This document shows, piece after piece, positions 43,476 to 52,003 of a stretch of DNA of 64,000 bases. The position numbers were made by a program, and so were the translations under genes. Source of the DNA: Phytohabitans flavus. Lineage in GTDB: Bacteria > Actinomycetota > Actinomycetes > Mycobacteriales > Micromonosporaceae. The DNA is taken from contig NZ_AP022870.1 in NCBI RefSeq assembly GCF_011764545.1, positions 3,642,001-3,706,000 on the forward strand, read 5' to 3'. Position 1 is the first letter of the stretch, and every line of letters begins with the position of its first letter. The notes beneath the pieces are model-generated. The model saw only the letters and a list, made by a program, of their open reading frames with translations. It was not told the DNA's origin and searched no databases.

Positions 43476-44453
43476 ATGGTGCTCGCCCCGGACGCACATC
43501 GCGTCGCCGTGCTCGCCCTCGACCACGTCGTCGGCCTCGACCTCGGCACCCCCGCCCAGGTGCTCGGCGCCGCCCGCGACGCCACCGGCGCCCGGCGGTA
43601 CGCGATCGACACGTGTACGCCCACCGGCGGCCCGGTGCGCTCCGCCGCCCGCTTCCAGGTGCTGCCCGACCACGGGCTGGAGCTCACCGAGACGGCCGAC
43701 ACGGTGGTGGTGCCGGGGATACACGGCGGCCCGCCGCTGACCGAGGGCACCGTCGATCCCGCGGTGGGCGAGGCGCTGCGGGCCGCGCACGGCCGGGGCG
43801 CCCGCATCGTGTCGATCTGCACGGGTTCCTTCGTGCTCGCCGCCGCCGGACTCCTCGACGACCGCCCAGCGGCCACGCACTGGGCACACTCCGACGCGTT
43901 CCGCACGCTGTACCCGAAGGTCAAGCTCGACCCCGACGTGCTCTTCATCGACGACGGCGAGATCCTTACGTCGGCCGGCGTGGCCGCGGGCATCGACCTG
44001 TGCCTGCACATCATCCGCCGCGACCACGGCACCGAGGTGGCCAACCACGCCGCCCGCCGCTGCGTGGTGCCGCCGTGGCGGGAGGGCGGCCAGGCGCAGT
44101 ACACCGAGCACCCGGTGCCGGAGATCGGCGCCACCGGCACCGCACCCACCCGCGAGTGGGCACTAGCTCGCCTGGACGAGCCGCTCACGCTGCGCGAGAT
44201 GGCCGGGCACGCGCGGATGAGCGTGCGCACGTTCACCCGCCGCTTCCGCGAGGAGACCGGCGCCAGCCCCGCCCGCTGGCTGCTCCAGCAGCGCGTCGAC
44301 CGCGCCCGGCTGCTGCTGGAGACCACCGACATCGGCGTCGACCAGGTCGCCCGCAGGTCCGGCTTCGGCACGGCCGCCGCGCTCCGCCAGCAGTTCCAGC
44401 TCTCGATCGGCGTCCCCCCGACGACATACCGCCGCACTTTCCGCGGCGCCTAG
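43476..44453 (+). CDS. GlxA-type AraC-family transcriptional regulator
   Basis: 325 residues. The N-terminal DJ-1/PfpI-like domain (about 1-185) has VVVPGIHGG and VSICTGSFVLAAAGLLDDRPAATHWAHSD, with Cys at the nucleophile elbow. A C-terminal AraC double helix-turn-helix (about 225-320) reads LTLREMAGHARMSVRTFTRRFREETG and IGVDQVARRSGFGTAAALRQQF. Regulators of this architecture often control amino-acid or amine catabolism or an adjacent transporter. The message is probably leaderless. The stop codon TAG is formed by the TA target and the first G of the MITE-like element, so the natural C-terminus may once have been slightly different. Confidence 0.92.
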   Translation: MVLAPDAHRVAVLALDHVVGLDLGTPAQVLGAARDATGARRYAIDTCTPTGGPVRSAARFQVLPDHGLELTETADTVVVPGIHGGPPLTEGTVDPAVGEALRAAHGRGARIVSICTGSFVLAAAGLLDDRPAATHWAHSDAFRTLYPKVKLDPDVLFIDDGEILTSAGVAAGIDLCLHIIRRDHGTEVANHAARRCVVPPWREGGQAQYTEHPVPEIGATGTAPTREWALARLDEPLTLREMAGHARMSVRTFTRRFREETGASPARWLLQQRVDRARLLLETTDIGVDQVARRSGFGTAAALRQQFQLSIGVPPTTYRRTFRGA

Positions 44454-44616
44454 GGCCTGTTTCAAAAGGATTGTCGAGGCGAGCCGGGATCCAGGCGGCG
44501 ATCCGGCAAGTCGGGCGCAAGGTCGCATACCGGTGTTGTATGCGGCCTTACGCCCGACGCCGCCGGTCGTCGTCTGGGCCCGGCGCAGCCCGGCAAGGAT
44601 TTTGAAACAGGCCCTA
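44451..44616. mobile_element. MITE-like palindromic element with TA duplication
   Basis: Terminal inverted repeats TAGGGCCTGTTTCAAAA (44451-44467) and its complement (44600-44616) enclose 132 bases. Most of the interior is itself self-complementary: GTCGGGCG with GCATAC pairs with GTATGC and CGCCCGAC around a short CCGGTGTT loop. No transposase. TA flanks both ends, as for IS5/IS427-like or IS630-like elements, so it looks like a non-autonomous derivative. It abuts the AraC-type gene. Confidence 0.75.
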
Positions 44617-45021
44617 GCCGCCTCACGGAGTCGCGGGTCATTCTCCGCGTACGTCTATCCACCTTGGACATTTAGGGCTACCGCGATGTCCGCCGCGGTC
44701 CGGACCTGACGCCACTCAGCCTGAGGCCACGCGGAGGTGCCAGGTCAGGGCAGTTCGTTGGGCGTCCATGGGCCGGCATGGCGCGAACGCGCCGGGAGGC
44801 AGGTAGCCCGACGCCGCGTCACCTGCTGCGCCCGCAGGTGCAGTGACGTCCTCCACGCCATGCTCCGCACCCAAAATCTCATACCAACCAAACCGGCCGA
44901 CCAACCCGCCCTCACACCTTGACAAAACCCATAGAAACAACCAAGAAAATTGCAAATTCAAATATCCCTAGATCGACGAACATAACTGGTGGTCTTGGAG
45001 TTGATGCGAGACAATTAACGA
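44617..45021. other. Non-coding gap with repeat fragment E and an A+T-rich leader
   Basis: A truncated repeat core, GGGCTACCGCGATGTCCGCC, lies at 44674-44706. The last 100 bases (44920-45021) are markedly A+T-rich for this genome and include TTGACA near 44921; they probably hold the promoter of the HNH gene. Two short overlapping open frames (about 61 and 81 codons, opposite strands) show no ribosome site or recognisable sequence and are not called. Confidence 0.6.
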
Positions 45022-46275
45022 GTGTCCAGCGAGGCGTTAGAGCAGCTGCGCGAGGTAGCCAGTAAATGCGCTACCGCGTCGGTCTGGACGCTGAGTGATG
45101 ACGATCTTGTCGATTCCCTGGACGCCATCCACCAAGCGTTGCAAACGCTTACCGCAGCCCAGTTGCATGTGATCCGGGAAATCGACGGTCGCGGCCTGCC
45201 GATCGCGCAGCACGCGTCCAGCACGGCGGTGTGGTTGCGGGAGCGTCACCGGATCAGCATCCACGCCGCGAAACGGCTGGCCGACCTCGCGAGAGCGGTT
45301 GACGAGCGGCCCGCTCTCGACACCGCCCTGATCGCGGGTGCGGTCAACGCCGAGCAGGCCACGGTCATCGCCACTGCGGTCCGGGACCTTCCCGCCGACC
45401 TCGGCCCTGATCTGGTTGATGAGGCCGAGGCGGTGCTGATCGGTCAGGCCGAGCAGTTCGAGCCCACCATCCTGCGCAAGGCCGGCGAGCGGATCCTGAC
45501 CCACGTGGCACCGGAGATCGCCGACGCCCGTGATGCTGCTGCGTTGCAGCGGCAGGAAGCCCGCGCCTGGCAGACTCGCGCGTTCCAGCTCACGCGCCTC
45601 GGCGACGGCCGTGTCCGGGTCACCGGCTGGCTGGACGAGGCCGGCGCGGCGACCGTCAACGCCGCCCTCGACCCGCTGTGCGCGCCCCGCCACGACGACG
45701 AACCACGTACCCCTGGCCAGCGGCGGGCGGATGCGTTGGTCGAGGTGTGCGACCTGGCCACCCGCACCGAGCAACTGCCGGACAACGGTGGGCAGCGGCC
45801 GCACGTGATGGTCACCGTTCCGTTCGAACTGCTCGAGCAGCAGTTCGGCGTCGGCGTGTTGGACACTGGTGGGCGGCTCAGCCCCACCCAGGTCCGCCAG
45901 ATGGCCTGCGACGCGCAGATCATTCCGGCGGTGCTCGGCGGCGACGGGCAGGTCCTGGACCTAGGCCGGACGCGGCGGCTGATCAGCGGGTCGCTGCGGC
46001 GGGCGCTGGAGCTGCGTGACCGGGGATGCGCCTTCCCGGGCTGTGACCGGCCGCCGCGCTGGTGCGACGGGCACCACATCCAATCATGGGCCGACGGCGG
46101 AGCTACCAGCCTGGACAACAGCGTGCTGTTGTGCGGCTACCACCACCGGATCATCCATCGTGGACAGTGGATAGTCCGGCTTTGTGTCGAGGACGGCAGG
46201 CCGGAGTTCATCCCACCCGCCTACGTTGACCCACGGCAGCGACCCCGTCGAAACCCTTACCACCACCGGACGTGA
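45022..46275 (+). CDS. DUF222/HNH endonuclease-domain protein (13E12-like)
   Basis: 417 residues from GTG 45022. The N-terminal DUF222 region has LTAAQLHVIREIDGRG, STAVWLRERHRISIHAAKRL, LIAGAVNAEQATVIATAV and TVNAALDPLCAP. The C-terminal HNH nuclease has CAFPGCDRPPRWCDGHHIQSWADGG, then LDNSVLLCGYHHRIIH, in which the zinc Cys pairs and the catalytic His are present. The family is multicopy and expands in actinobacterial genomes (13E12 repeats of mycobacteria); it is linked to mobile elements, but activity is unproven. The A+T-rich upstream region supports recent acquisition. A 90-base gap follows. Confidence 0.9.
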   Translation: MSSEALEQLREVASKCATASVWTLSDDDLVDSLDAIHQALQTLTAAQLHVIREIDGRGLPIAQHASSTAVWLRERHRISIHAAKRLADLARAVDERPALDTALIAGAVNAEQATVIATAVRDLPADLGPDLVDEAEAVLIGQAEQFEPTILRKAGERILTHVAPEIADARDAAALQRQEARAWQTRAFQLTRLGDGRVRVTGWLDEAGAATVNAALDPLCAPRHDDEPRTPGQRRADALVEVCDLATRTEQLPDNGGQRPHVMVTVPFELLEQQFGVGVLDTGGRLSPTQVRQMACDAQIIPAVLGGDGQVLDLGRTRRLISGSLRRALELRDRGCAFPGCDRPPRWCDGHHIQSWADGGATSLDNSVLLCGYHHRIIHRGQWIVRLCVEDGRPEFIPPAYVDPRQRPRRNPYHHRT

Positions 46276-46365
46276 CTGCCACGGTCTAGTACTCCAGGCA
46301 CTTCATGATCTTTGGCTCGTAGGGTCACTGGTTGGCCAGTTCGTCGAGGAGTTCGGCACTGGAGA

Positions 46366-46593
46366 TCAGGGGTGCAAGGAGGTCTTGGACAATTGTCGAC
46401 GAATGTCGATGGGCATGTTCGGCCAGGCAAGGGGACTGTTGAAGGTAGCGACGGATTCTCTCGACCCAGTGGGGGTGCCGGTCAGCCTGTCGCTATTCGT
46501 CCCATCGCTGTTCGGTTCGGCGTCGGCGAGCAGGTCGATGAGTCGGTGTTCGATGGCGGCGAGGGGTAGCTGCCATTGGGTCACGGGTGTCAT
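46366..46593 (-). CDS. Small hypothetical protein, possibly frameshifted
   Basis: 75 residues from ATG 46593 with an excellent ribosome site (GGAGGAACA directly upstream). The sequence starts TPVTQWQLPLAAIEHRLIDL and ends RRQLSKTSLHP. Beyond this stop, another frame continues with plausible sequence (IVQDLLAPLISSAELLDELA, stop near 46330), so a one- or two-base indel near 46390-46410 may have shortened it. No family recognised. Divergent from the solute-binding fusion gene. Confidence 0.45.
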   Translation of the reverse strand: MTPVTQWQLPLAAIEHRLIDLLADAEPNSDGTNSDRLTGTPTGSRESVATFNSPLAWPNMPIDIRRQLSKTSLHP

Positions 46594-46661
46594 TGTTCCT
46601 CCACGGCCCACCGCGCGTTCCAGTTCGCCCGACCCGCGGGGCCTTGTCGCTGGACGATCTC

Positions 46662-46667
46662 TAGAGT
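46662..46667 (+). promoter_or_regulatory. -10 box (TAGAGT) of a leaderless gene
   Basis: TAGAGT ends seven bases before GTG 46675; no ribosome site. It fixes the start of the solute-binding fusion. Confidence 0.55.
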
Positions 46668-46674
46668 CCTTAGC

Positions 46675-48342
46675 GTGCTGGCGGCGGACTGGGGTGACGT
46701 ACCCACCTGGCTCTCTTCGGTGGGGACGGTCTTCGCGCTGATCTTCGCGGCGCTTGCCGCGCTGGCCGCGCAGCGGGTGTACCGCATCGAGTCGGAACGG
46801 GACCGGGTGGCGGCCGACGCGCGGCGTGAGCAGGTGGCGTTCGCGCGGCGGACGCAGGCGGCGCTCGTGTCGGCGTGGTGGGGGCGCGGCGCGGACGGGT
46901 GGGGCGCCTTCGTGCGCAACGCCTCCGAGACGCCGGTCTACCAGGTCGGTCTTACCGTGCTGGACATCCACGACCCCAACGTCGGCGACCGCATCGACCT
47001 GCCGATCGTGCCGCCCTCGGCCCAACCGGTCTTCCAGCCCAGCGGGCTGACCGCCAGTCCGGGCGGGGACTACCGGGTCGAGGTGACGTTCACCGACTCG
47101 GCCGGCGTGCGGTGGATCCGCGACCAGCTCGGCCGCCTCTCCGAGCTCCGGCCGGAGGTGCTGATCTGGGCGGATGAGCGGCGGGCCAACGCGCTGCGGG
47201 CGTTCGCCGCGGACTTCCTCGCCGCCCACGGGGTACGGCTGCGTTTCCACACCGAGCAGATCGAGCGGCTCCAGGAGCGCCTGGTCAGCGGCGTCGACGG
47301 CGACGAGGTGCCGGACGTGGTGGTCGGCCCGCACGACTGGGTCGGCGACCTGGCCGAGCGCGGGCTGATCGAGCCGCTCGCGCTGTCGCAGCGGCGGCGG
47401 GAGGCGTTCCTGCCCTCGGCGGTGGAGGCGATGACCTGGAGGGGCGAGCTGTACGGCGTGCCGTACGCCCTCGACACCGCCGTGCTGCTGCGCAACACCG
47501 ACCTGGCGCCCGAGCAGCCGGCGACGTTCGAGGACCTGCTCGCGTCGGGCGAGGCGCTGCGCGCGGCCGGGCGGGCTGACGAGGCGCTTGTCGTACAGGT
47601 GGGCGCGGGCGGCGATCCGTACTACATGTACCCGCTGCTGCTCGCCGCCGGCGGCTGGCTCTTCGGCCGGGGCGCGGACGGCCGGCCCGACGCGCGGCGG
47701 CTGGGCGCGACTGCGGCGGAGACGGTGGCCGGGTTCGAGCGCATCCGCGGGCTTGGGGCGCGGGGCTCCGGTGTACTCCGGCTGGAGATCGACAAGGAGC
47801 GGGCCACGGCGCTCTTCGAGGCGGGGCGCGCGCCTTACCTGATCTGTGCCTCGCGCGTGGTCAGCGACGCCCGCCGGGCCGGGCTGCCGTTCGCGGTGGG
47901 GCCGGTGCCGCCGTTCGCGGGCAACGAGCCGGTGCGGCCGTTCGTGTCGGTGCACGGGTTCTTCCTGACCCGCCGGGGGCGCAACAAGACGATCGCGCAG
48001 GACCTCGCCGCCCACTACCTGACCCGCACCGATGTGGCCCTGTCGCTGTACGACATCCAGCCCCGCCCACCGGCGCTGCGCAGCGCCCTGGACGAGGTGG
48101 TCGCGCGGGACCCGACGATGGCCGCCTTCTACGCCGAGTGCCGCGCCGGCGACCTGATGCCGTCGCTGCCGGAGATGCGGCAGGTGTGGAGCGCGCTCGG
48201 CAAGGCCGAGGTCGAGCTCGTCACGGGCGCCGCCACCGACCCGGTCGTACGCCGCCTGGCCCAATCCCTGCGCGAGGCCCTACCCGCCGCCGAACTCCCC
48301 GCACCCCGCCACCCACCCGAAAGCATTCCCCGAAAAATCTGA
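46675..48342 (+). CDS. Membrane-anchored protein fused to a family-1 solute-binding domain
   Basis: 555 residues from GTG 46675. One N-terminal helix (WLSSVGTVFALIFAALAALA, about 10-32) is followed by a basic coiled stretch (RIESERDRVAADARREQ). A small domain of about 100 residues follows (AFVRNASETPVYQVGLTVLD), typical of actinobacterial membrane proteins with cytoplasmic bodies. Residues about 165-540 read as a maltose-binding-protein fold: VLIWADERRANALRAFAADF, DVVVGPHDWVGDLAERGLIE, AMTWRGELYGVPYALDT, YYMYPLLLAAGGWLFG and SVHGFFLTRRGRNKTIAQDL. There is no cleavable signal and no permease nearby, and the charge pattern suggests the binding domain is inside the cell. That would be a sensor-like use of a transporter domain. 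The stop overlaps an operator-like palindrome. Confidence 0.75.
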   Translation: MLAADWGDVPTWLSSVGTVFALIFAALAALAAQRVYRIESERDRVAADARREQVAFARRTQAALVSAWWGRGADGWGAFVRNASETPVYQVGLTVLDIHDPNVGDRIDLPIVPPSAQPVFQPSGLTASPGGDYRVEVTFTDSAGVRWIRDQLGRLSELRPEVLIWADERRANALRAFAADFLAAHGVRLRFHTEQIERLQERLVSGVDGDEVPDVVVGPHDWVGDLAERGLIEPLALSQRRREAFLPSAVEAMTWRGELYGVPYALDTAVLLRNTDLAPEQPATFEDLLASGEALRAAGRADEALVVQVGAGGDPYYMYPLLLAAGGWLFGRGADGRPDARRLGATAAETVAGFERIRGLGARGSGVLRLEIDKERATALFEAGRAPYLICASRVVSDARRAGLPFAVGPVPPFAGNEPVRPFVSVHGFFLTRRGRNKTIAQDLAAHYLTRTDVALSLYDIQPRPPALRSALDEVVARDPTMAAFYAECRAGDLMPSLPEMRQVWSALGKAEVELVTGAATDPVVRRLAQSLREALPAAELPAPRHPPESIPRKI

Positions 48343-48350
48343 TTATCAGA
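48338..48350. promoter_or_regulatory. Palindromic operator candidate of the toxin-antitoxin pair
   Basis: TCTGATTATCAGA is a perfect 13-base dyad overlapping the stop of the upstream gene and touching the -10 box at 48351. Antitoxins of the Phd/VapB type repress at such sites. Confidence 0.55.
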
Positions 48351-48356
48351 TAGCAT
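48351..48356 (+). promoter_or_regulatory. -10 box (TAGCAT) of the antitoxin gene
   Basis: TAGCAT ends six bases before GTG 48363, indicating a leaderless transcript. Confidence 0.55.
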
Positions 48357-48362
48357 GGTCAC

Positions 48363-48620
48363 GTGCGCATCATGACCGCCACCGAGGCGTCCCGGCGGTT
48401 CTCTGACCTGCTCGACGCGATCGAGCGGGGCGAGACCATCACGATCACCCGTGGCAATCACCCAGTCGCGGAGATCCGGCCAGCCCGCCGCCGCACCGGC
48501 GCGGACCTGCGCGCGGCCTTGGCTGACATACCCCCGCCCGATGATCGCTTCGCCGACGACATCGCCGATGCGCTGGGCCTGCTGACGACGGAGGGCAACG
48601 ACCCGTGGGCCGCCGACTGA
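48363..48620 (+). CDS. Phd/YefM-family antitoxin
   Basis: 85 residues from GTG 48363 (ATG 48372 is the alternative). MTATEASRRFSDLLDAIERGETITITRGNHPVAEIRP is the classic Phd/YefM DNA-binding and dimer domain. The C-terminal half (LADIPPPDDRFADDIADALGLL) is the acidic segment that wraps the toxin. The 3' end overlaps the PIN toxin by 16 bases. Expected to neutralise the toxin and repress the operon through the palindrome at 48338. Confidence 0.93.
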   Translation: MRIMTATEASRRFSDLLDAIERGETITITRGNHPVAEIRPARRRTGADLRAALADIPPPDDRFADDIADALGLLTTEGNDPWAAD

Positions 48621-49006
48621 TCCTGGACACCAACGTACTCATCGCGTATGAGCGCGGCACGATCGATCGTTCGGCACTCGACAACGACGAGATCGCCGTG
48701 GCCGCGGTGACTGTCGCTGAATATCGGGTCGGTATCGAGCTGGCTGGCACAGCCAAGCGCGCGGCGGACCGCGCCCGTGCGCTCGCGGCGATCATGTCCG
48801 TTGTGGACGTCCTTGACTACACCGAGCTGACGGCGGTCCAACACGCCCGTCTGATCGCCCACGTCCGGTCGACCGGGCTGCCGCGCGGCGCACATGACTT
48901 GATCATCGCGGCGCACGCCATAGAGTCAGGGCGGGCAGTCGTGAGCCTCGATGCCAAGGCCCGTTTCGACAGCCTTCCTGGGGTCTCGGTCGCCGAGGTG
49001 GCGTAG
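48605..49006 (+). CDS. vapC: VapC-type PIN-domain ribonuclease toxin
   Basis: 133 residues. The four acidic residues of the PIN site are present: Asp8 in LILDTNVLIA, Glu in VTVAEYRVGIE, Asp in RGAHDLIIAAHAIESG, and Asp in SLDAKARFD. VapC toxins cleave specific tRNA or rRNA to halt translation. Start GTG 48605 lies inside the antitoxin gene, the standard coupled layout. Confidence 0.93.
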   Translation: MGRRLILDTNVLIAYERGTIDRSALDNDEIAVAAVTVAEYRVGIELAGTAKRAADRARALAAIMSVVDVLDYTELTAVQHARLIAHVRSTGLPRGAHDLIIAAHAIESGRAVVSLDAKARFDSLPGVSVAEVA

Positions 49007-49012
49007 TGCCGG

Positions 49013-49459
49013 CTACGGCACGACGGTGACGGGCCATTTGCCGGTCTTAACCAGGCGGATGGCGAGCGAGCCGGCGAAGCGGTGACCGGCGCGCATCGAC
49101 GCGCCCACGATCACGCCGTCGGCGTTGACCTCGTCGGCGAGGCGCACGATCTCGGTGTACGGGTCGCCGTAGACCTCGTGGAACGTCGCCTTGATCCCGG
49201 TCCACTCGCCGCCCTCGACGACCTGGCGGCGCAGGTCCTCGGCGAGTTCGTGGTCGGCCTGCCTCGCCACGGCCGCGGCGCCCGGTGCCAGGCCGACGAA
49301 TGCGCTGGGGCGGGCGACGTACACGACCACGAGGCGGGAGCGCTGGCGGCGGGCCAGGCCGGCGGCGTACGCACCGGCGCGCAGCGATGTGATGGTGCCG
49401 TCGATGCCCACGAGGAGGACCTTGGGACCATCGGTCCCGAGCTCGAACTCGTGCGTCAC
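49013..49459 (-). CDS. Universal stress protein (UspA family)
   Basis: 148 residues, single Usp domain. VLLVGIDGTITSLRAGAYAAGLARR at the N-terminus and VIVGASMRAGHRFAGSLAIRLVKTGKWPVTVVP at the C-terminus, the latter with the G-x2-G-x9-G(S/T)-like ATP-binding loop slightly altered. Start GTG 49459. Converges with the vapC gene, six bases apart. Role: nucleotide-binding stress adaptation, not further defined. Confidence 0.88.
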   Translation of the reverse strand: MTHEFELGTDGPKVLLVGIDGTITSLRAGAYAAGLARRQRSRLVVVYVARPSAFVGLAPGAAAVARQADHELAEDLRRQVVEGGEWTGIKATFHEVYGDPYTEIVRLADEVNADGVIVGASMRAGHRFAGSLAIRLVKTGKWPVTVVP

Positions 49460-49480
49460 GCGCCTAAGTATGGGGGTCGA

Positions 49481-50479
49481 TCACGGGAGCAGCACGGCCG
49501 CACCGTTCACCCTGTCGCCGGCCAGGTCGGCGAGGGCGGTGTCGGCGGCGGTCAGCGGGTACGGCGTGACGGTGACGCGCAGCCGGTGGTTGGCGGCGAA
49601 GGTCAGGAAGTCCCGCCCGTCCTCACGGGTGTTGGCGGTGACGCTGCGCAGCTCGCGCTCCTGGAAGAGGTGCTTCTCGTAGTTGAGCGACGGGATGTCG
49701 GTCAGGGTCACGCCGGCGACCGCGAGGGTGCCGCCGCGGTCGAGGGCGGCGAGCGCGACGGGTACGAGGGTGCCGACCGGGGCGAAGAGGATCGCGGCGT
49801 CGAGCGGCTCGGGCGGCGGGTCGTAGGCGCCACCGGCCGAGGCGGCGCCCAGGTCGAGGGCGAGCTCGCGGGCGGCCGCCGCGCGGGTGAGCACGTGCAC
49901 CCGCGCGCCCTGGGCGATCGCGACCTGGATGGCGAGGTGGGCGGAGGCGCCGAAGCCGTACACCCCGAGGCGGCCGCCGGGTGGCAGGTCGGCGCGGCGC
50001 AGCGCCCGGAAGCCGATGATGCCGGCGCAGAGCAGCGGCGCGACCTCGACGTCGGAGTACCGGTCGGGCAAGCGGTATACGTATGCGGCCGGCGCGACCG
50101 TGTACTCCGCGTACCCGCCGTCCGCGTCCCAGCCGGTGTAGCGGGACTCGGGGCAGAGGTTTTCGGCGCCGCGCATGCAGTACGGGCAGGTGCCGTCGGT
50201 GTGCCGCAGCCAGGCCACGCCGACCCGCTCCCCCAAGCTGAAGCCCTCGACGCCGGCGCCGAGCGCGACGACCTCGCCGACGATCTCGTGGCCGGGGATC
50301 ACGTTGGGGCGGTGCACGGGCAGGTCGCCCTCTGCCACGTGCAGATCCGTGCGGCAGACGCCACACGCCCGTACCCGTAAAAGCAACTCGCCCGCCGCCG
50401 GCTCCGGACGGGGCCGGACCACCGCGCGCAGCGGGTTTGTGTCGATCGGACCCGGCTTCGGCACCTCCCAGGCCAGCAT
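49481..50479 (-). CDS. Zinc-dependent alcohol dehydrogenase
   Basis: 332 residues from ATG 50479; GTG 50488, overlapping the exporter stop (GTGA), is an equally plausible coupled start. Catalytic zinc region [17 protein letters not shown] and PGHEIVGEV; structural zinc Cys residues in [17 protein letters not shown]; Rossmann motif [21 protein letters not shown]. Resembles the AdhA/zinc-binding alcohol dehydrogenase subgroup of actinobacteria. Located directly after the DHA2 exporter in one transcription unit. Confidence 0.92.
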   Translation of the reverse strand: MLAWEVPKPGPIDTNPLRAVVRPRPEPAAGELLLRVRACGVCRTDLHVAEGDLPVHRPNVIPGHEIVGEVVALGAGVEGFSLGERVGVAWLRHTDGTCPYCMRGAENLCPESRYTGWDADGGYAEYTVAPAAYVYRLPDRYSDVEVAPLLCAGIIGFRALRRADLPPGGRLGVYGFGASAHLAIQVAIAQGARVHVLTRAAAARELALDLGAASAGGAYDPPPEPLDAAILFAPVGTLVPVALAALDRGGTLAVAGVTLTDIPSLNYEKHLFQERELRSVTANTREDGRDFLTFAANHRLRVTVTPYPLTAADTALADLAGDRVNGAAVLLP

Positions 50480-50484
50480 GTCGG

Positions 50485-51981
50485 TCACGTTGGCGATTGT
50501 TCCCGAAGGCGGTGTTGTGGCGGGCCGGTAACCGCGCAATGGACCGGGACCGCCGCCTCGCGCGTCACCTTGGTCGGCACCCACGCCGCCGCGGCCGCCG
50601 CGCCCACCACCAGCAGGCCGGCGCAGATGAGCATCGAGTTCCGGTACACGGGTGCGAGATCGCCCGCGTCGGTGAGGCTGCCGGTCCCGATGCCCGCGGC
50701 GAGCGGCAGCGTCGCGACGGCGAGCAGGCCGGCCGCGCGGGCGACCGCGTTGTTGACGCCGCTGGCGATGCCGGCGTTCCGCTCGGGCACCGAGCCGAGC
50801 GCGGTCGCGGTGAGCGGCGCCACGGTCAGCGACAGGCCGAGGCCGAGCAGGATCGCGGCGGGCAGCACGTCGACGAGGTACCCGGCGCCGGCGCCTACCC
50901 GGGCGAGCAGCAGGAGCGCGCCGGCGCAGACGAGCGGGCCGACGGTCATCGGGATGCGCGGGCCGATCCGCTGGCCGAGCGCGCCGGCCCGCGCGGAGAG
51001 CACGAGCATGAGCGCGGTGACCGGCAGCAGCGCGGTGCCGGCGGCGAGCGGGCTGTAGCCGGAGACCACCTGGAGGTTGAGCACGACGAGGAAGAAGACG
51101 CCGCCGAGGGCCGCGTACACGGCGAACGTGACGAGGTTGGCCGCGGTGAACGGCCGGATCCGGAACAGCTCCAGCGGCAGCATCGGGCGGCTCGAGCGGT
51201 GCTCGACGACGACGAACGCGGCGATCCCGCCCACCCCCACGGCCAGCGCGGCGAGTACCGCTGGCGAGCCAGGACCCTCCGCCGCCCAGGCGGTAAAACC
51301 GTATGTGAGGCCAGCCAGCCCAGCCGCGCCCGTGAGCAGACCGGCGACGTCAAACCCACGCAACGCGGCGAAGGCACTCGAGCCGGCGGCGGACAGCACA
51401 GCCGCGGGGTTGGACGACTCGGGTACGTGGCGGAGCGCGACGAAGATGACCAGCGCGGCGAGCGGCACGTTGATCAGGAAGACCAGCCGCCACGAGGCGG
51501 CCTCGACGAGCCAGCCGCCGAGGAACGGGCCGATCGCCCCGGCCACCCCGGCCATGCCGGACCACGCGCCGATCGCCTTGGCCCGGTCGTCCGCCTCGAA
51601 CGACGCCTCCAGGATCGCGAGGGAGCCGGGCGTCAGCAGCGCGCCGCCGATGCCCTGTAGGACGCGGGCGGCGATGAGCGTCTCCACGTTCGGCGCGAGG
51701 CCGCAGAGCAGCGACGCGACCGCGAACCAGGCGATGCCGACGACGAATATCCGGCGCCGCCCGAACCTGTCGCCGAGCGAGCCGCCGAGCAGGATGAGGG
51801 CGGCGAGGCTGAGCGTGTAGCCGTTGACCGTCCACTGGAGGGCGGCCGCGCCGGCCCCGAAGTCGTCGCCGATCCGGGGCAGCGCGATGTTGACCACGGT
51901 CGCGTCGAGAAATGTGAGACCAGACCCGAGCACGGTGGCCAGCAGCACCCAACGGCCGGCCGGCTCCGCGTACCGCACCAT
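50485..51981 (-). CDS. DHA2 (EmrB/QacA-type) drug-efflux MFS transporter
   Basis: 498 residues with fourteen helices. ATG 51981 is chosen because a TACCAT -10 box ends six bases upstream (leaderless). Motif [20 protein letters not shown] in helix 1, [18 protein letters not shown] in loop 2-3, and [20 protein letters not shown] in helix 4 with motif [24 protein letters not shown] further on. Proton-driven exporter of drugs or metabolites. The disordered tail overlaps the alcohol dehydrogenase start region. Confidence 0.93.
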   Translation of the reverse strand: MVRYAEPAGRWVLLATVLGSGLTFLDATVVNIALPRIGDDFGAGAAALQWTVNGYTLSLAALILLGGSLGDRFGRRRIFVVGIAWFAVASLLCGLAPNVETLIAARVLQGIGGALLTPGSLAILEASFEADDRAKAIGAWSGMAGVAGAIGPFLGGWLVEAASWRLVFLINVPLAALVIFVALRHVPESSNPAAVLSAAGSSAFAALRGFDVAGLLTGAAGLAGLTYGFTAWAAEGPGSPAVLAALAVGVGGIAAFVVVEHRSSRPMLPLELFRIRPFTAANLVTFAVYAALGGVFFLVVLNLQVVSGYSPLAAGTALLPVTALMLVLSARAGALGQRIGPRIPMTVGPLVCAGALLLLARVGAGAGYLVDVLPAAILLGLGLSLTVAPLTATALGSVPERNAGIASGVNNAVARAAGLLAVATLPLAAGIGTGSLTDAGDLAPVYRNSMLICAGLLVVGAAAAAAWVPTKVTREAAVPVHCAVTGPPQHRLREQSPT

Positions 51982-51987
51982 GATCAC

Positions 51988-51993
51988 ATGGTA
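51988..51993 (-). promoter_or_regulatory. -10 box (TACCAT) of the DHA2 exporter
   Basis: On the minus strand TACCAT is followed by six bases and ATG 51981. The leaderless geometry matches other genes in the window. Confidence 0.5.
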
Positions 51994-52003
51994 CGACTGT
52001 CTG

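Noticed and set aside
41828..44437. About 870-codon minus-strand frame
   Set aside because: It runs through repeat copy B, the MFS gene in a wrong frame and antisense to the AraC-type gene; low-complexity translation.
44617..44961. Two short opposite frames (61 and 81 codons)
   Set aside because: No ribosome site, composition shaped by a repeat fragment, no recognisable sequence.
46594..48264. N-terminal part of a 632-codon minus-strand frame
   Set aside because: Antisense to the solute-binding fusion; only the last 75 codons have their own ribosome site and are called separately.
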